Origin: PFJX01 sp964466195
GTDB taxonomy: Bacteria; Pseudomonadota; Gammaproteobacteria; Burkholderiales; Thiobacillaceae
Direction of reading: 5' to 3'
Assembly (NCBI GenBank): GCA_964466195.1
Contig: CAYXMQ010000014.1
Coordinates: 1 to 64,000, forward strand
Length of the DNA: 64,000 nucleotides
Below are positions 36,896 to 45,594 of this stretch, piece after piece. Both the position numbers and the translations under genes were made by a program. Under the pieces are notes generated by a model that searched no databases, had not been told where the DNA came from, and saw only the letters and a program-made list of their open reading frames with translations. Positions within the stretch are counted from its first letter, which is position 1; the number at the start of each line of letters is the position of its first letter.

Positions 36896-37777
36896 TCAGA
36901 TCTGGCCGATCCAGTCTCGGTCGTACTGGCGAAAGGCCGCGTGGCAAAGTCGCAGCACGTCGTCCGGCAAGGGGCCGTTGGCCGCCCATTTCAGGTTTTC
37001 GTGTAAATGGGCGACGCTGGCCGTTCCGACCACGGCGCAGCTGACGCCGGGATGCCAGAGCGCAAAGCGAAGCGCCAGTTCGCCCCAGGGCATGCCGGGC
37101 TCGGGTAGCTGCATCGCCCGCCAACGCAGCCAGTAGGCTTCGCAATAATCGCCATGTGGCTGTTGCGTGAAACGCCACGGTGCATTCGCCAGCGGTCGCT
37201 TGGCGATAAACCCCCGGCCGGCGAGTTTCGGTATGACCTCGTCGATGACGCGTTGGTCGAACAGATTCAGCGACGCCATGCAGCCGTCGAAATGCCCGCA
37301 ACGGATAGCGTAGTCGAGGGCGGCGCCTTCGCCTGAATAGGCGATGGCCCTGATCTTGCCCGCGTGCTTGGCGTCATCCAGCGCGCGCAGCACGTCTTCC
37401 CGCTGCAGGATGGCGAGCGGGCAGGAGTGCAGATGCGCGATATCCAGCCAGTCAGTTTGCAGGCGACGCAAAGCCTGATCGACGCCTGCGGCAATGCAGG
37501 CCCCGGTCCAGTCCTCGATGCCCGCTACGCCGTAGCCCAGCTTGCTGGAAAGCGTGCAGGCCGCTCGGTGCGGAGCCAGCCAGCGGCCGATACGCTGCTC
37601 CGATACGCCGTAGCTCGGCGCCGTGTCGATCAAGCGGATGCCGGCAGCCAGCGCCTGATCGAGCAACGCCGCCGCCTCGCGCTCCGGCCAATCCGGATTG
37701 CCCAGTGGAATCGCGCCCAGCCCGATTGCCGAGACGACCACTTCGGTCAAACCGTAGTTACGGCGGGGAATCAGCAC
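36896..37777 (-). CDS. Aldo/keto reductase family oxidoreductase
   Basis: A 293-residue TIM-barrel protein. Catalytic tetrad positions: Asp in RLIDTAPSYG, the Tyr of the same motif, Lys in LSSKLGYG, and His in IAHLHSC. NADP(H) contacts are suggested by VVGTASVAHLHENL near the C-terminus. Substrate unknown. It is the last gene of the alpha-glucan operon, 33 bases after a DOMON-like gene, and may be only loosely linked in function. Confidence 0.9.
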   Translation of the reverse strand: MLIPRRNYGLTEVVVSAIGLGAIPLGNPDWPEREAAALLDQALAAGIRLIDTAPSYGVSEQRIGRWLAPHRAACTLSSKLGYGVAGIEDWTGACIAAGVDQALRRLQTDWLDIAHLHSCPLAILQREDVLRALDDAKHAGKIRAIAYSGEGAALDYAIRCGHFDGCMASLNLFDQRVIDEVIPKLAGRGFIAKRPLANAPWRFTQQPHGDYCEAYWLRWRAMQLPEPGMPWGELALRFALWHPGVSCAVVGTASVAHLHENLKWAANGPLPDDVLRLCHAAFRQYDRDWIGQI

Positions 37778-37810
37778 GTTGCCGGCGGGCGAACGGATGG
37801 CCCGACATCC

Positions 37811-38785
37811 TCACAGCTCGCCGAGCAGTCGCTGCCGTTGCGCGTTGAAATCGGCCTCGGTCAGCAAGCCCTGGTCGCGCATATCGCGCAGCGACTTCAA
37901 ACGCGATGCAAATGAGCGCGACAGATCCTCGAATTCGAGTTCATTGTTGGCGCTCGGCCCCCAGGAAAGCCCGGTCAGCGATTCGCCCGCGGCCAGTTTT
38001 CTGACCTGCAGTTCGGCGGTCGGCAACATGGCATCGACGATCGGCGGCGGCGCAATAGCCCCGTTGTAGCCGATGCCGCCAGCGGCAGGAAGCTGCGCGG
38101 GCTGCATGACGCCCAGATTGGCGTCGGCCTGCACCGGCGCGGCGGCCGTCACGAAGGCGGTGATGGCCCAGTTGGCGCCATCCGAGGCGCCGATGAACGC
38201 GCTCGGCACGAAGAATGAAATGGCGTTGTCCAGGATGCGTTGCTTGCCGGCAAAGAACATCGTCTCGTCGATGCTGTTCTCGGCGTCCTTCTGCGGCCGC
38301 TCGGGAAAGTTCTTCTTCAACGTGGCGAGCAATTGCGCCCGTAACGACTTGGGTTGCGGGCTCAGCACGATGACCCGTTCCCAGGCATAGCGGGAGTCGA
38401 TGCGCACTTTGCGGCCAGGCAGCGTAAACAGAAAACCCGAACCGTTCTTGCGGTCGGTATCGAGGTAGATATCCAGATTGAAGTTGAACGGCAGCAGCGG
38501 CTTGCCCGTCTGCGACGAGGTGCCCAACGCCTCGTCCGGCAGCCACCATTTTTCCTGGATGCGATTATTGAAGGTGGCCACGAAGGTAAAGCCGGCTTCG
38601 TTCCGACTGACCGCAAGTGAGCGCAGATCCAGGTCCCCCGGCCGCAGTTCGCCGCCATTCGGGTAAACCAACGTGCCGTTGCCGGTGTCGTCGCCCGCCG
38701 GATCGGCCAGCCTCACCAGGCCTCGTTCGGCCGACCAGGCAAACTGGCATGCAAACGCCAAGAGCAGAAACAATAAGCGCAGCAT
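37811..38785 (-). CDS. Secreted DOMON-like (glucodextranase C-terminal type) protein with SHOCT tail, copy 3
   Basis: A 324-residue protein with a signal peptide (MLRLLFLLLAFACQFAWSA). Residues about 22-200 match the glucodextranase C-terminal/DOMON-like domain: LADPAGDDTGNGTLVYPNGGELRPGDLDLRSLAV, then a YAWERVIVLSPQ motif. A linker IVDAMLPT...SLTGLSWG, shared with the next paralogue, precedes a C-terminal SHOCT-type motif (LKSLRDMRDQGLLTEADFNAQRQRLLGEL, about 296-324). I expect a periplasmic or cell-surface glucan-binding role (inference from the family and the operon). It starts 10 bases after the neighbouring paralogue. Confidence 0.8.
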   Translation of the reverse strand: MLRLLFLLLAFACQFAWSAERGLVRLADPAGDDTGNGTLVYPNGGELRPGDLDLRSLAVSRNEAGFTFVATFNNRIQEKWWLPDEALGTSSQTGKPLLPFNFNLDIYLDTDRKNGSGFLFTLPGRKVRIDSRYAWERVIVLSPQPKSLRAQLLATLKKNFPERPQKDAENSIDETMFFAGKQRILDNAISFFVPSAFIGASDGANWAITAFVTAAAPVQADANLGVMQPAQLPAAGGIGYNGAIAPPPIVDAMLPTAELQVRKLAAGESLTGLSWGPSANNELEFEDLSRSFASRLKSLRDMRDQGLLTEADFNAQRQRLLGEL

Positions 38786-38795
38786 CAGCGGGCCG

Positions 38796-40019
38796 TTACA
38801 AATCGCCGAGGATGCGCTGCTTGTGCTGCTTGAACTCCGTCTCGTCGATCAGTCCGTCATCCAGCAGTTTCTTCAGCGTTTGCAACCGCGCCGCTATGCC
38901 GACCTGCGGCGTCCGGCCGGGCTCGACGCCCTTGCTCGACACGGCGGGCGCGGCGGGATCGAGCAAACTCTTGACGCTGCTGATATTTCCGTCGGATCGC
39001 TTCGATTCCTGCGACGAGTCGCCCATCAGGCGCCTGAAGAAGCCCAGCGATTTTTCGATCAGCGTATCGTCCTCGGCCTTTTGCGAGGCGGGGCTGGCAG
39101 CGAATTCACGCCCGCGCTCGACATAGAGTGCGTCGTTTGCCGCATGCGTGCCCCACGAAACACCGGTCAGCGCGGATGCGCTGGACAGCAGCGCCGCCTG
39201 CTGTTGCGGCGACGGCAGCAGCGCATCGACCACCGGCGAGGCCTTGCCGCGCCCCGAATACCCGAACGTGGCGCGCGGCCTGCCGGCGGCCGGCTGCAGC
39301 ACCCCCATATCGAGCTCTTCAAGCGGCGTCTTGTTGGTCGGCAGGAAGCCGCCGGCCGCCGAGGTATAGGGCTTGGCGCCGGTGACCAGGACGGTCATCG
39401 CCCAATCGCTGGCCGGGTTATCGGCAAAGAATCCGGACGGCACGAAATACGCGATGGCTTTGCCGCGCACCCGTATCTTGGTAGGGAAAAAAATCGACTG
39501 GTCGATGCTGGCTTCCAGATCGGCCGGCGACCGCTCGGGATACTGGCGTTGCAGGGCGTCCAGCATTTCGGCCTTCATCAGTTCGGGCCTCGGCGTCAGC
39601 ACCACGGCTCTTTCCCAGGCGTACGCCGGGTCGATCCGGACATGCCGGCCGGGCAGGGAAAAGGTGTTGCCCAGGTCTTTGCGCCGGTCCATGTCGATGT
39701 AGACATCAATATTGAAAGCGTAAAACCCCTTGCGAGCAAAATCGGACAGCGACTCCGCGGCGGCCCCCAGATAGGTCGAGGACGGGTTGCGAATCGGATT
39801 GGCGAAGGTCGCTTCGAACCAGTATCCATCGGCTTCCCGCGTCAGCTTGAACTGCCGCAAATCCAGATCACCTTCCTGGTAGTCCGGACTCAAGGGATAG
39901 ACCAGATTGCCCGCGCCCACGTCATCGCCGGCAGGATCGGTAAAACTCGCGATGAGAGTCTGTTCCGCCAACGCCTGGACGGATACGAACAACAAACAGG
40001 CAAACAGCCGAAATCTCAT
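38796..40019 (-). CDS. Secreted DOMON-like protein with SHOCT tail, copy 2
   Basis: A 407-residue paralogue of its two neighbours: signal peptide MRFRLFACLLFVSVQALA, then FTDPAGDDVGAGNLVYPLSPDYQEGDLDLRQFKL and YAWERAVVLTPRPELMKAEMLDALQRQYPER. The linker PVVDALLPS...ALTGVSWGTHA matches copy 3, followed by a 90-residue low-complexity insert and a C-terminal SHOCT motif (LQTLKKLLDDGLIDETEFKQHKQRILGDL). It follows the porin gene by 135 bases that contain a strong hairpin, so its level may be set below that of the porin. Confidence 0.8.
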   Translation of the reverse strand: MRFRLFACLLFVSVQALAEQTLIASFTDPAGDDVGAGNLVYPLSPDYQEGDLDLRQFKLTREADGYWFEATFANPIRNPSSTYLGAAAESLSDFARKGFYAFNIDVYIDMDRRKDLGNTFSLPGRHVRIDPAYAWERAVVLTPRPELMKAEMLDALQRQYPERSPADLEASIDQSIFFPTKIRVRGKAIAYFVPSGFFADNPASDWAMTVLVTGAKPYTSAAGGFLPTNKTPLEELDMGVLQPAAGRPRATFGYSGRGKASPVVDALLPSPQQQAALLSSASALTGVSWGTHAANDALYVERGREFAASPASQKAEDDTLIEKSLGFFRRLMGDSSQESKRSDGNISSVKSLLDPAAPAVSSKGVEPGRTPQVGIAARLQTLKKLLDDGLIDETEFKQHKQRILGDL

Positions 40020-40100
40020 GCATGCATCCTCAGGAATGAATCAACAGCTTTGCGCCCGACTCGACGATATGCCTTGCCGGGCGGACAAGCCGATACTGCT

Positions 40101-40130
40101 AGCCGCCTTCCCAGTCTTGGGAAGGCGGCT
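40101..40130. other. Strong intercistronic hairpin downstream of the porin gene
   Basis: Thirteen-pair perfect stem (40101-40113 and 40118-40130) with loop GTCT and no T run on the minus strand. It lies 25 bases after the porin stop codon and could stabilise the porin mRNA end or reduce read-through to the downstream paralogues. Confidence 0.6.
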
Positions 40131-40154
40131 AAAGACCGCAAGTCGAGCCTGCGG

Positions 40155-41915
40155 TCAGAAGGTTACCTGAGCGGTTGCCTTCAGACGGTACTGCTCCAGA
40201 TCCGACCGTGTTCCGGTACGGCCGGGGTCACCCTCGCCGTCGATCCACTGCGCCAGCAAACCCAGCTCGAAACCGCCGAGACTGTAGCTGACCTTGGCGC
40301 TCCAGATGTCCTTGTCGTTGTTGAACACGCTGCCGGAATCCTTGATGTCGCGACTGTAACGGCCGTAGGACAAGCTGCCATAGACATGGTTGTGAAGCTG
40401 GTTGCCGACCGTGATGCTGTAACCGCTGTCTTCGGTTTCGGTATTGTCCGTGGCGAGAGACTTGTTGCGGCCGTCCTTGTCCTTGACCCACTTGTACTTG
40501 AAGGCGGTGTCCAGCCCCCCGGCGACGCGGAAGGTATGGTTGGCTTTGAAGACGGCGATCTTGGTATCGCGATCCTGATTCAATGCGTACCACCCCGACA
40601 ACGGTCCGGTCGGGCTGTAGCCCTGCCAGTTGTTGTTGTAGTCGATCATCGTCAACTCCAACGACATCGGCGTATCGGCAATCTCATAGTTGGTCAGCAA
40701 GGTATGCCCCTTCCAGCCGATCACCTGCTCGACCGGCGACTCGTTGAAGTCGATGAAGTCGTTGTCGGCGCCTCGATGTACGCCCTGGTGATAGGTGTCG
40801 TTCGCGGAGCCGCCCAGCCAGATGTTGCTGCCCCAGTTGTACCAGGCCGATTCCGATCCTTCCGTCAGCAATACGTCGGACTCGCGGCGGGCCGCGGTAA
40901 TGCTGAAGTAGCCCTCGCCGATGTTGAAGTACTGATAGCTGAGGTTCAGGTTCTGAATGGGAAGCGAGCTGAACACCGCATCCAGTTTGTAGGCGTTGTC
41001 CGACACGCTGCTGCGCGGCGTGAGGCTCCAGGTTTCCCCCAGAATGCCGGCGGGCGTATTGGACGTCGATCGATAGAAAGCGCCTTTCAGGTCGATGCCG
41101 TCCACCGGCGTCCCTTCCAGCTTGAGCGCATAGACATTGTTCTTGAAGATGGTTCTGACATCCGTGCCGTCCAGCGGGTTGGTGTCGGTGGCATCCACGT
41201 CATGGTCGCTGAAGGTTTGCGCGCTGGCGGTGAACTTGGTCGAGCCAATAGGCATTTTCACCTGAGCGATGTAAGTGGCCTCACCCTTTTGCACATCATC
41301 ATTGCCGCAGCAGGTCGGACCGTTGCCCCAGTTGAAGCCGAGATATTCCGGCATGGTGATACGCGCCGCTTCCCAGGTGGCAGGACCGGCCTTGCCCTTG
41401 AAATAGAAGCCGTTGATGTTGTCGCGGTCGATGTAACGAATTGCGCCGACCGTGAAGGGGTCGAACATGGCCCACTGGCTGGAACCGATGCGCGCCTCGT
41501 TGAGCCAGCCATAGCCCGGCGTGAGCTGGATGTAGGCGCCGCGCAATTTCATGTATTTGCGCGAATTCATGGTCTTGGCGGGATTGTCTTCATCCTTGAA
41601 GCCGAACTCGCTCCAATACGAAGCCGAACTCCGGCTTTGCACCCGGAACCCCGCTTCGACTTGAGAATTGACCGTGGCGCGCACTTGAATGTTCAGTTCG
41701 GTCCACTGGCCCTGGTCGGCGCCACTGGCGGTATCGCCGCTGTTGCCGCCGACGCCGCCCTCGGTCGGACTGTTGGCTTCGCCGTTACGGTCGCCATCGA
41801 GAAACTTCATGTAAATATTGGATTCCTTCAACGACCAATCAACAGCCATCGCCGGCGCTGCCAGTACCAGGCCCAGGGCAACCACCAGGGGCTTTGCTAC
41901 GAATCGCTTCTTCAT
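40155..41915 (-). CDS. Large outer-membrane porin of the alpha-glucan operon
   Basis: A 586-residue barrel protein. The signal peptide MKKRFVAKPLVVALGLVLAAPAMA is followed by VDWSLKESNIYMKFLDGDRNGE, and the protein ends in the outer-membrane signature RLKATAQVTF (terminal Phe). Many alternating strands with aromatic belts (NLNLSYQYFNIGEGYF, YGSLSYGRYSRD). A Cys pair (TCCGN) lies in a loop. I cannot assign a named porin family; maltoporin motifs are not obvious. Encoded between DOMON-like genes in an operon with a MalEFGK importer, so a maltodextrin channel is the best inference. Confidence 0.82.
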   Translation of the reverse strand: MKKRFVAKPLVVALGLVLAAPAMAVDWSLKESNIYMKFLDGDRNGEANSPTEGGVGGNSGDTASGADQGQWTELNIQVRATVNSQVEAGFRVQSRSSASYWSEFGFKDEDNPAKTMNSRKYMKLRGAYIQLTPGYGWLNEARIGSSQWAMFDPFTVGAIRYIDRDNINGFYFKGKAGPATWEAARITMPEYLGFNWGNGPTCCGNDDVQKGEATYIAQVKMPIGSTKFTASAQTFSDHDVDATDTNPLDGTDVRTIFKNNVYALKLEGTPVDGIDLKGAFYRSTSNTPAGILGETWSLTPRSSVSDNAYKLDAVFSSLPIQNLNLSYQYFNIGEGYFSITAARRESDVLLTEGSESAWYNWGSNIWLGGSANDTYHQGVHRGADNDFIDFNESPVEQVIGWKGHTLLTNYEIADTPMSLELTMIDYNNNWQGYSPTGPLSGWYALNQDRDTKIAVFKANHTFRVAGGLDTAFKYKWVKDKDGRNKSLATDNTETEDSGYSITVGNQLHNHVYGSLSYGRYSRDIKDSGSVFNNDKDIWSAKVSYSLGGFELGLLAQWIDGEGDPGRTGTRSDLEQYRLKATAQVTF

Positions 41916-41946
41916 GGTTTTCTCCTAAGTTTGCTGCAAGCGAGCA

Positions 41947-42732
41947 TTACTTCTTGATCATCTTCAGGGTGGCTTTCTTGACCGACTCGCCGTTGGGTCC
42001 GCAGACGTAAGCCAGCTGATCCTTCTGCGTCGCGCTCGCGGATTCGAGCACGTCCATCACATGCGGATCGCAGTTGCCGTCGTTGCCGCCGCCCCAGCGA
42101 TGCTGCCCCTCGTATTCATTGACCTTGCGCGCCAGCAACGAGTCCGGTTCGGGGAAGCCCTCGTTGGACTGCATGACCGCCTGGTAGCCCCAGGCATCGA
42201 CATTGCCATCGCCGCCCAGTTCGCTCAGCGGCACGCTGCCCTTGATGGTCCGGTTGCTGCCTCGGGTGCTGTTCGGCACCACGATATCGGCGCCGAACTG
42301 GGCGGCCTTGGTCATCGCCTCGCCCAACACCCTGCCCTTCTTCTGCGGCGACAGGATGACCAGCTTGTTCCATTCATGCCCCTTGTCGAACTGGACATTC
42401 AAGCCGGGTGGAACCTCGCTGTAGCCGCCTTCCTTGGTTTTGATGAAGATGAAGATTTCCTGCACCGAAAAGCCGACGCCCATGCCCCAAGGGTCTTCCA
42501 GCGAGCTATTGACGTCGACGGCAAAGTCGACGGAATCGCCGCTCTTGGTGACCTTCAGTTTGGTGAGGTCGAAGGAACCGTTTTTGTAAACGCCGTCGGT
42601 CGGATACGTGTAGTTACCCGGCCCTTTGTCATCCCCCTTGGGATCGCTGAACTCCACGGCCTGGGCAAGCGACATGTTCAAAGCCAACGCAGAGACCACT
42701 GCCAGCGCAATCGTACTTTTCTTCTGTTTCAT
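41947..42732 (-). CDS. Secreted DOMON-like (glucodextranase C-terminal type) protein, copy 1
   Basis: A 261-residue protein with a signal peptide ending LNMSLAQA. The domain starts at once: FSDPKGDDKGPGNYTYPTDGVYKNGSFDLTKLKV, then HEWNKLVILSPQKKGRV, and ends with CDPHVMDVLESASATQKDQL. It is the shortest of the three paralogues and lacks the SHOCT tail. The ATG at 42732 has AAGGAG 6 bases upstream; a frame open to 42894 overlaps malG and is not used. The domain family accompanies amylopullulanases and glucodextranases in other bacteria. It lies between malG (50 bases) and the porin (31 bases). Confidence 0.85.
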   Translation of the reverse strand: MKQKKSTIALAVVSALALNMSLAQAVEFSDPKGDDKGPGNYTYPTDGVYKNGSFDLTKLKVTKSGDSVDFAVDVNSSLEDPWGMGVGFSVQEIFIFIKTKEGGYSEVPPGLNVQFDKGHEWNKLVILSPQKKGRVLGEAMTKAAQFGADIVVPNSTRGSNRTIKGSVPLSELGGDGNVDAWGYQAVMQSNEGFPEPDSLLARKVNEYEGQHRWGGGNDGNCDPHVMDVLESASATQKDQLAYVCGPNGESVKKATLKMIKK

Positions 42733-42782
42733 TGCATCTCCTTCCTCTGTTGCCGCCGGGAAATTGAAGGCGGGGTTAAAAA

Positions 42783-43655
42783 TCATTTGACGCTGCCGGC
42801 GGTCAGGCCGGAGATCAGGTACTTCTGCAAATACAGAAACAAACCAACCACCGGCAGGGAGACGATCACCGAACCGGCCGCGAAATAACCCCATTGCGAA
42901 GAGAAGCCGCCGACGAAGAAGCGCAGGCCGACCGGCGCAGTGTAGTTGCTTTCCGATTCCATGAAGATCGACGCGAGAATGAACTCATTCCACGCCGTCA
43001 TGAAGGAAAACAGGGCGGTAATCGCAATCGCCGGCGTGGCCAGCGGCAGGATGATGCGGAAAAAGATCGTCGCCGGCGACGCGCCGTCGATGCGCGCGGA
43101 TTCTTCGATATCCACCGGTATGGTGTCGAAATAGCCCTTCAACATCCAGACGCAGAACGGAATGGCCGTGGTCGCATAGACGATGACCAGGCCGATATAG
43201 GTATTACCCAGGCCGAGCCATTTGACGATGATGATGAACAGCGGGATCAACATCAGCGTTCCGGGGAACATCTGCGACACCAGAAACAGCAGCATGCCCG
43301 CGTTGCGTCCGGGGAAACGGAAACGCGAGAAGGCGTAGGCCGCGGTGCAGGCCAGGAAAACGCCGAGTATGGTGGTCATCAGCGACACCACGGCGCTATT
43401 CCATAGCCAGGTGCCGAACGCCTGCTCGGTCCACACCTCGCTGAAGTTGGTCACCGAGAAATGCTCCGGCACCGGCACGATGCCGCGCAACCGCTCGAAG
43501 AAGGTCGGGTCCCTCGGCAAATCGATGATGCCGACGCTTTGCTGGCCGGAAAAGGCCAGCGCGATGACCCAGAGCACCGGATAGATCGACAGCAACGTGA
43601 ACGAAATCAGCGTCGTGTGCAGTAACAGGTGGCTTCGCGGCTTGCTGTCGGCCAT
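42783..43655 (-). CDS. Maltodextrin-type ABC transporter permease, MalG-like
   Basis: A 290-residue inner-membrane permease with six membrane segments and the EAA loop (IEESARIDGASPATIFFRIILPLATPAI) that contacts the ATPase. MalG-like features include the N-terminal RDPTFFERL...FSVTNFSEVWTEQAFGTWLWNS and a C-terminus ending GLTAGSVK. Its start lies one base after the malF stop. It forms the channel with the MalF-like subunit, driven by the MalK-like ATPase. Confidence 0.95.
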   Translation of the reverse strand: MADSKPRSHLLLHTTLISFTLLSIYPVLWVIALAFSGQQSVGIIDLPRDPTFFERLRGIVPVPEHFSVTNFSEVWTEQAFGTWLWNSAVVSLMTTILGVFLACTAAYAFSRFRFPGRNAGMLLFLVSQMFPGTLMLIPLFIIIVKWLGLGNTYIGLVIVYATTAIPFCVWMLKGYFDTIPVDIEESARIDGASPATIFFRIILPLATPAIAITALFSFMTAWNEFILASIFMESESNYTAPVGLRFFVGGFSSQWGYFAAGSVIVSLPVVGLFLYLQKYLISGLTAGSVK

Positions 43656-43656
43656 G

Positions 43657-45573
43657 TCAGAAGGACTCCGTCGCTCTGGTCACGCGCGTCTGGAATACGC
43701 CGTAGATCAGCAGGATGAAAAAGATCACCGTCGAATAGGCCGCGGCATAGGCGTACTGATAGTTCTCGAAGGCGATCTTGTACGCCTTGGTGATCAATAT
43801 CTCGTTGGCGCCGGCCGGCTCACCGCCGGAGACCAGGAAGATGATGTTGAACATGTTGAAGGTCCACACGACCGACAGCACGATGGCCGGAATCAGCGTC
43901 GGCCGCAGCAACGGCAGCGTGATATGGCGCAGCCGCTGCCAGCGGCTGGCTCCCTCGACCTCGGCGGCCTCGTACATGTCTTTCGGGATCGATTGCAGCG
44001 CGCCCAGGATCACCACCATCATGAAGGGAAAGCTCAACCAGGCATTGGTCGTCAGCCCGGTCAAAAATGAACTGAACACACCGTCGAACCAGGCCACAGG
44101 CGCCATGCCGAACATCTGCAAAACCTGGTTGATGACGCCGAACTGAGGATGGAACATGCCGCGCCAGACCAGCGCCGTGATGTAGTTCGGGATGGCCCAG
44201 GGCAGGATCAGCAGAACGCGGTAAATGGCGCGACCCCGGAGGCCTTCGGTATTGAGGATCATCGCCAGAATGAAGCCCAGCGTGACGCCGATGGTCACAT
44301 TGGTCACGGTCCAGATGACCGTGACCATCAAAGTCCAGTAGAAATTCTGGTAGTTCCAGATGATTCCATCGGCGCCGCGTTCATAGAGATTGAAGTCGCC
44401 GAGGATGGTGACGAAGTTATCCAGGCCGATCCAGCGCTCGGAAAACGGCAAGGACTCATTGAACAGCGTGGTATCGGTAAAGGCCAGCGTGATGCCGTAC
44501 AGAAACGGGAAAAACACCAACACCAGCATGCCGATCATCGCCGGGGTGACATAGGCGTAGGCATCGGCATGCGCGCGCAGCGTCGCCACCAGGCGGTGCA
44601 TGTAACCCAGCACGAAGGCCAGCAGCAGTCCCAGCCCCAGCGCCTCGACCGCCCACAGGCTGCGTTCGAAGAACAGGCTACGTTCGGCAAACAGGGCCGC
44701 CCGTCTGGCCTCGTCGACGGCGCCATCCCCCAGCACGACGCCTAACGGCCGCAAGTACTGGTCGGAATCCAGCGGGCTGGCCGCCGTTGCACCGCTGATC
44801 GGCAGGCCATAGTCGGTTACCGCCGTGCGCACCGCTGCGGCCACCTGCTGCGTGCCCGCGACATCGTTGCCGTCATAGATCTGCATGCGTTGCTGCTGAT
44901 AAAACAGCGTCAGGCCAAGGAAAGCGGTGAACAGCAGCAGGCGCGGCAGGTCCAGGCGAGCATCCCGGCGCGCCCTGACCAGCGCTCCGACGACGACGGC
45001 GCCGAGCAGCAGCGGCAGCCAGAGTCTGATGCCGGCCTGGCGTTCGGCGGCTGAGCGGTCGGGCGTCGCCAGACGCATGCGAATCTGCAGGATGCCGCTG
45101 AATTCGCCCTGGCTCAGATAGGGCACCGTGACGACATAGGCGTCGGTCACGGCCGCATCGAAATGCGCCAGCTTCTTGCGTACGACGCCTTCGCCCAGGT
45201 TGGTCTCGCGCGCACTGCGGATCAGGTTGGCCAGATCGAACAGCGGTTTCTCTTTGCGCTCCAGACTGCGCGGCGCGGCATCTTCCGGTCGGGTGGAACC
45301 GAGCAACTCCATGCCGCCGACCACGATGGCGGACATATTGTTGGGCGAGCGCTGCTGCCAGATATTGAGCAGCCGGCCGGCCTGTTCGGCCGGCGCCCCG
45401 GCCAAAGCCCCGGCGAGCGCATTGGCCTCGACCAGCGCCAGCCGGCGTTCGAGTTGCGCCTGCTGGGCGCGCTCGGCGTCAGCAAACAGCCATGCGCCGA
45501 GGGCCAGCGTAATCGCCACGGCCATGCCCAGCCCGAGGGCATTGGAGGATGACAACCCGCGCAGGAAGGGCAT
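43657..45573 (-). CDS. Maltodextrin-type ABC transporter permease, MalF-like, with long N-terminal sensor-like extension
   Basis: A 638-residue protein. The permease core is the last 300 residues (from AYAYVTPAMIGMLVLVFFPFLYG), with the EAA loop MYEAAEVEGASRWQRLRHITLPLLRPT. The first 330 residues are extra: a membrane helix (about 12-30), a periplasmic segment (about 40-175, with TDAYVVTVPYLSQGEFSGILQIRMR, recalling Cache-type sensors), two helices (about 185-225), a second periplasmic stretch (about 230-305) and a further helix. E. coli MalF is 514 residues and has a different P2 loop. Follows the binding-protein gene by 21 bases. Confidence 0.92.
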   Translation of the reverse strand: MPFLRGLSSSNALGLGMAVAITLALGAWLFADAERAQQAQLERRLALVEANALAGALAGAPAEQAGRLLNIWQQRSPNNMSAIVVGGMELLGSTRPEDAAPRSLERKEKPLFDLANLIRSARETNLGEGVVRKKLAHFDAAVTDAYVVTVPYLSQGEFSGILQIRMRLATPDRSAAERQAGIRLWLPLLLGAVVVGALVRARRDARLDLPRLLLFTAFLGLTLFYQQQRMQIYDGNDVAGTQQVAAAVRTAVTDYGLPISGATAASPLDSDQYLRPLGVVLGDGAVDEARRAALFAERSLFFERSLWAVEALGLGLLLAFVLGYMHRLVATLRAHADAYAYVTPAMIGMLVLVFFPFLYGITLAFTDTTLFNESLPFSERWIGLDNFVTILGDFNLYERGADGIIWNYQNFYWTLMVTVIWTVTNVTIGVTLGFILAMILNTEGLRGRAIYRVLLILPWAIPNYITALVWRGMFHPQFGVINQVLQMFGMAPVAWFDGVFSSFLTGLTTNAWLSFPFMMVVILGALQSIPKDMYEAAEVEGASRWQRLRHITLPLLRPTLIPAIVLSVVWTFNMFNIIFLVSGGEPAGANEILITKAYKIAFENYQYAYAAAYSTVIFFILLIYGVFQTRVTRATESF

Positions 45574-45594
45574 GCCGGTATCCCGATCGGATGC

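Noticed and set aside
38673..41957. 1094-codon open frame on the plus strand
   Set aside because: It lies antisense to the porin and DOMON genes, has arginine/histidine-rich composition and no family motif; a by-product of high GC.
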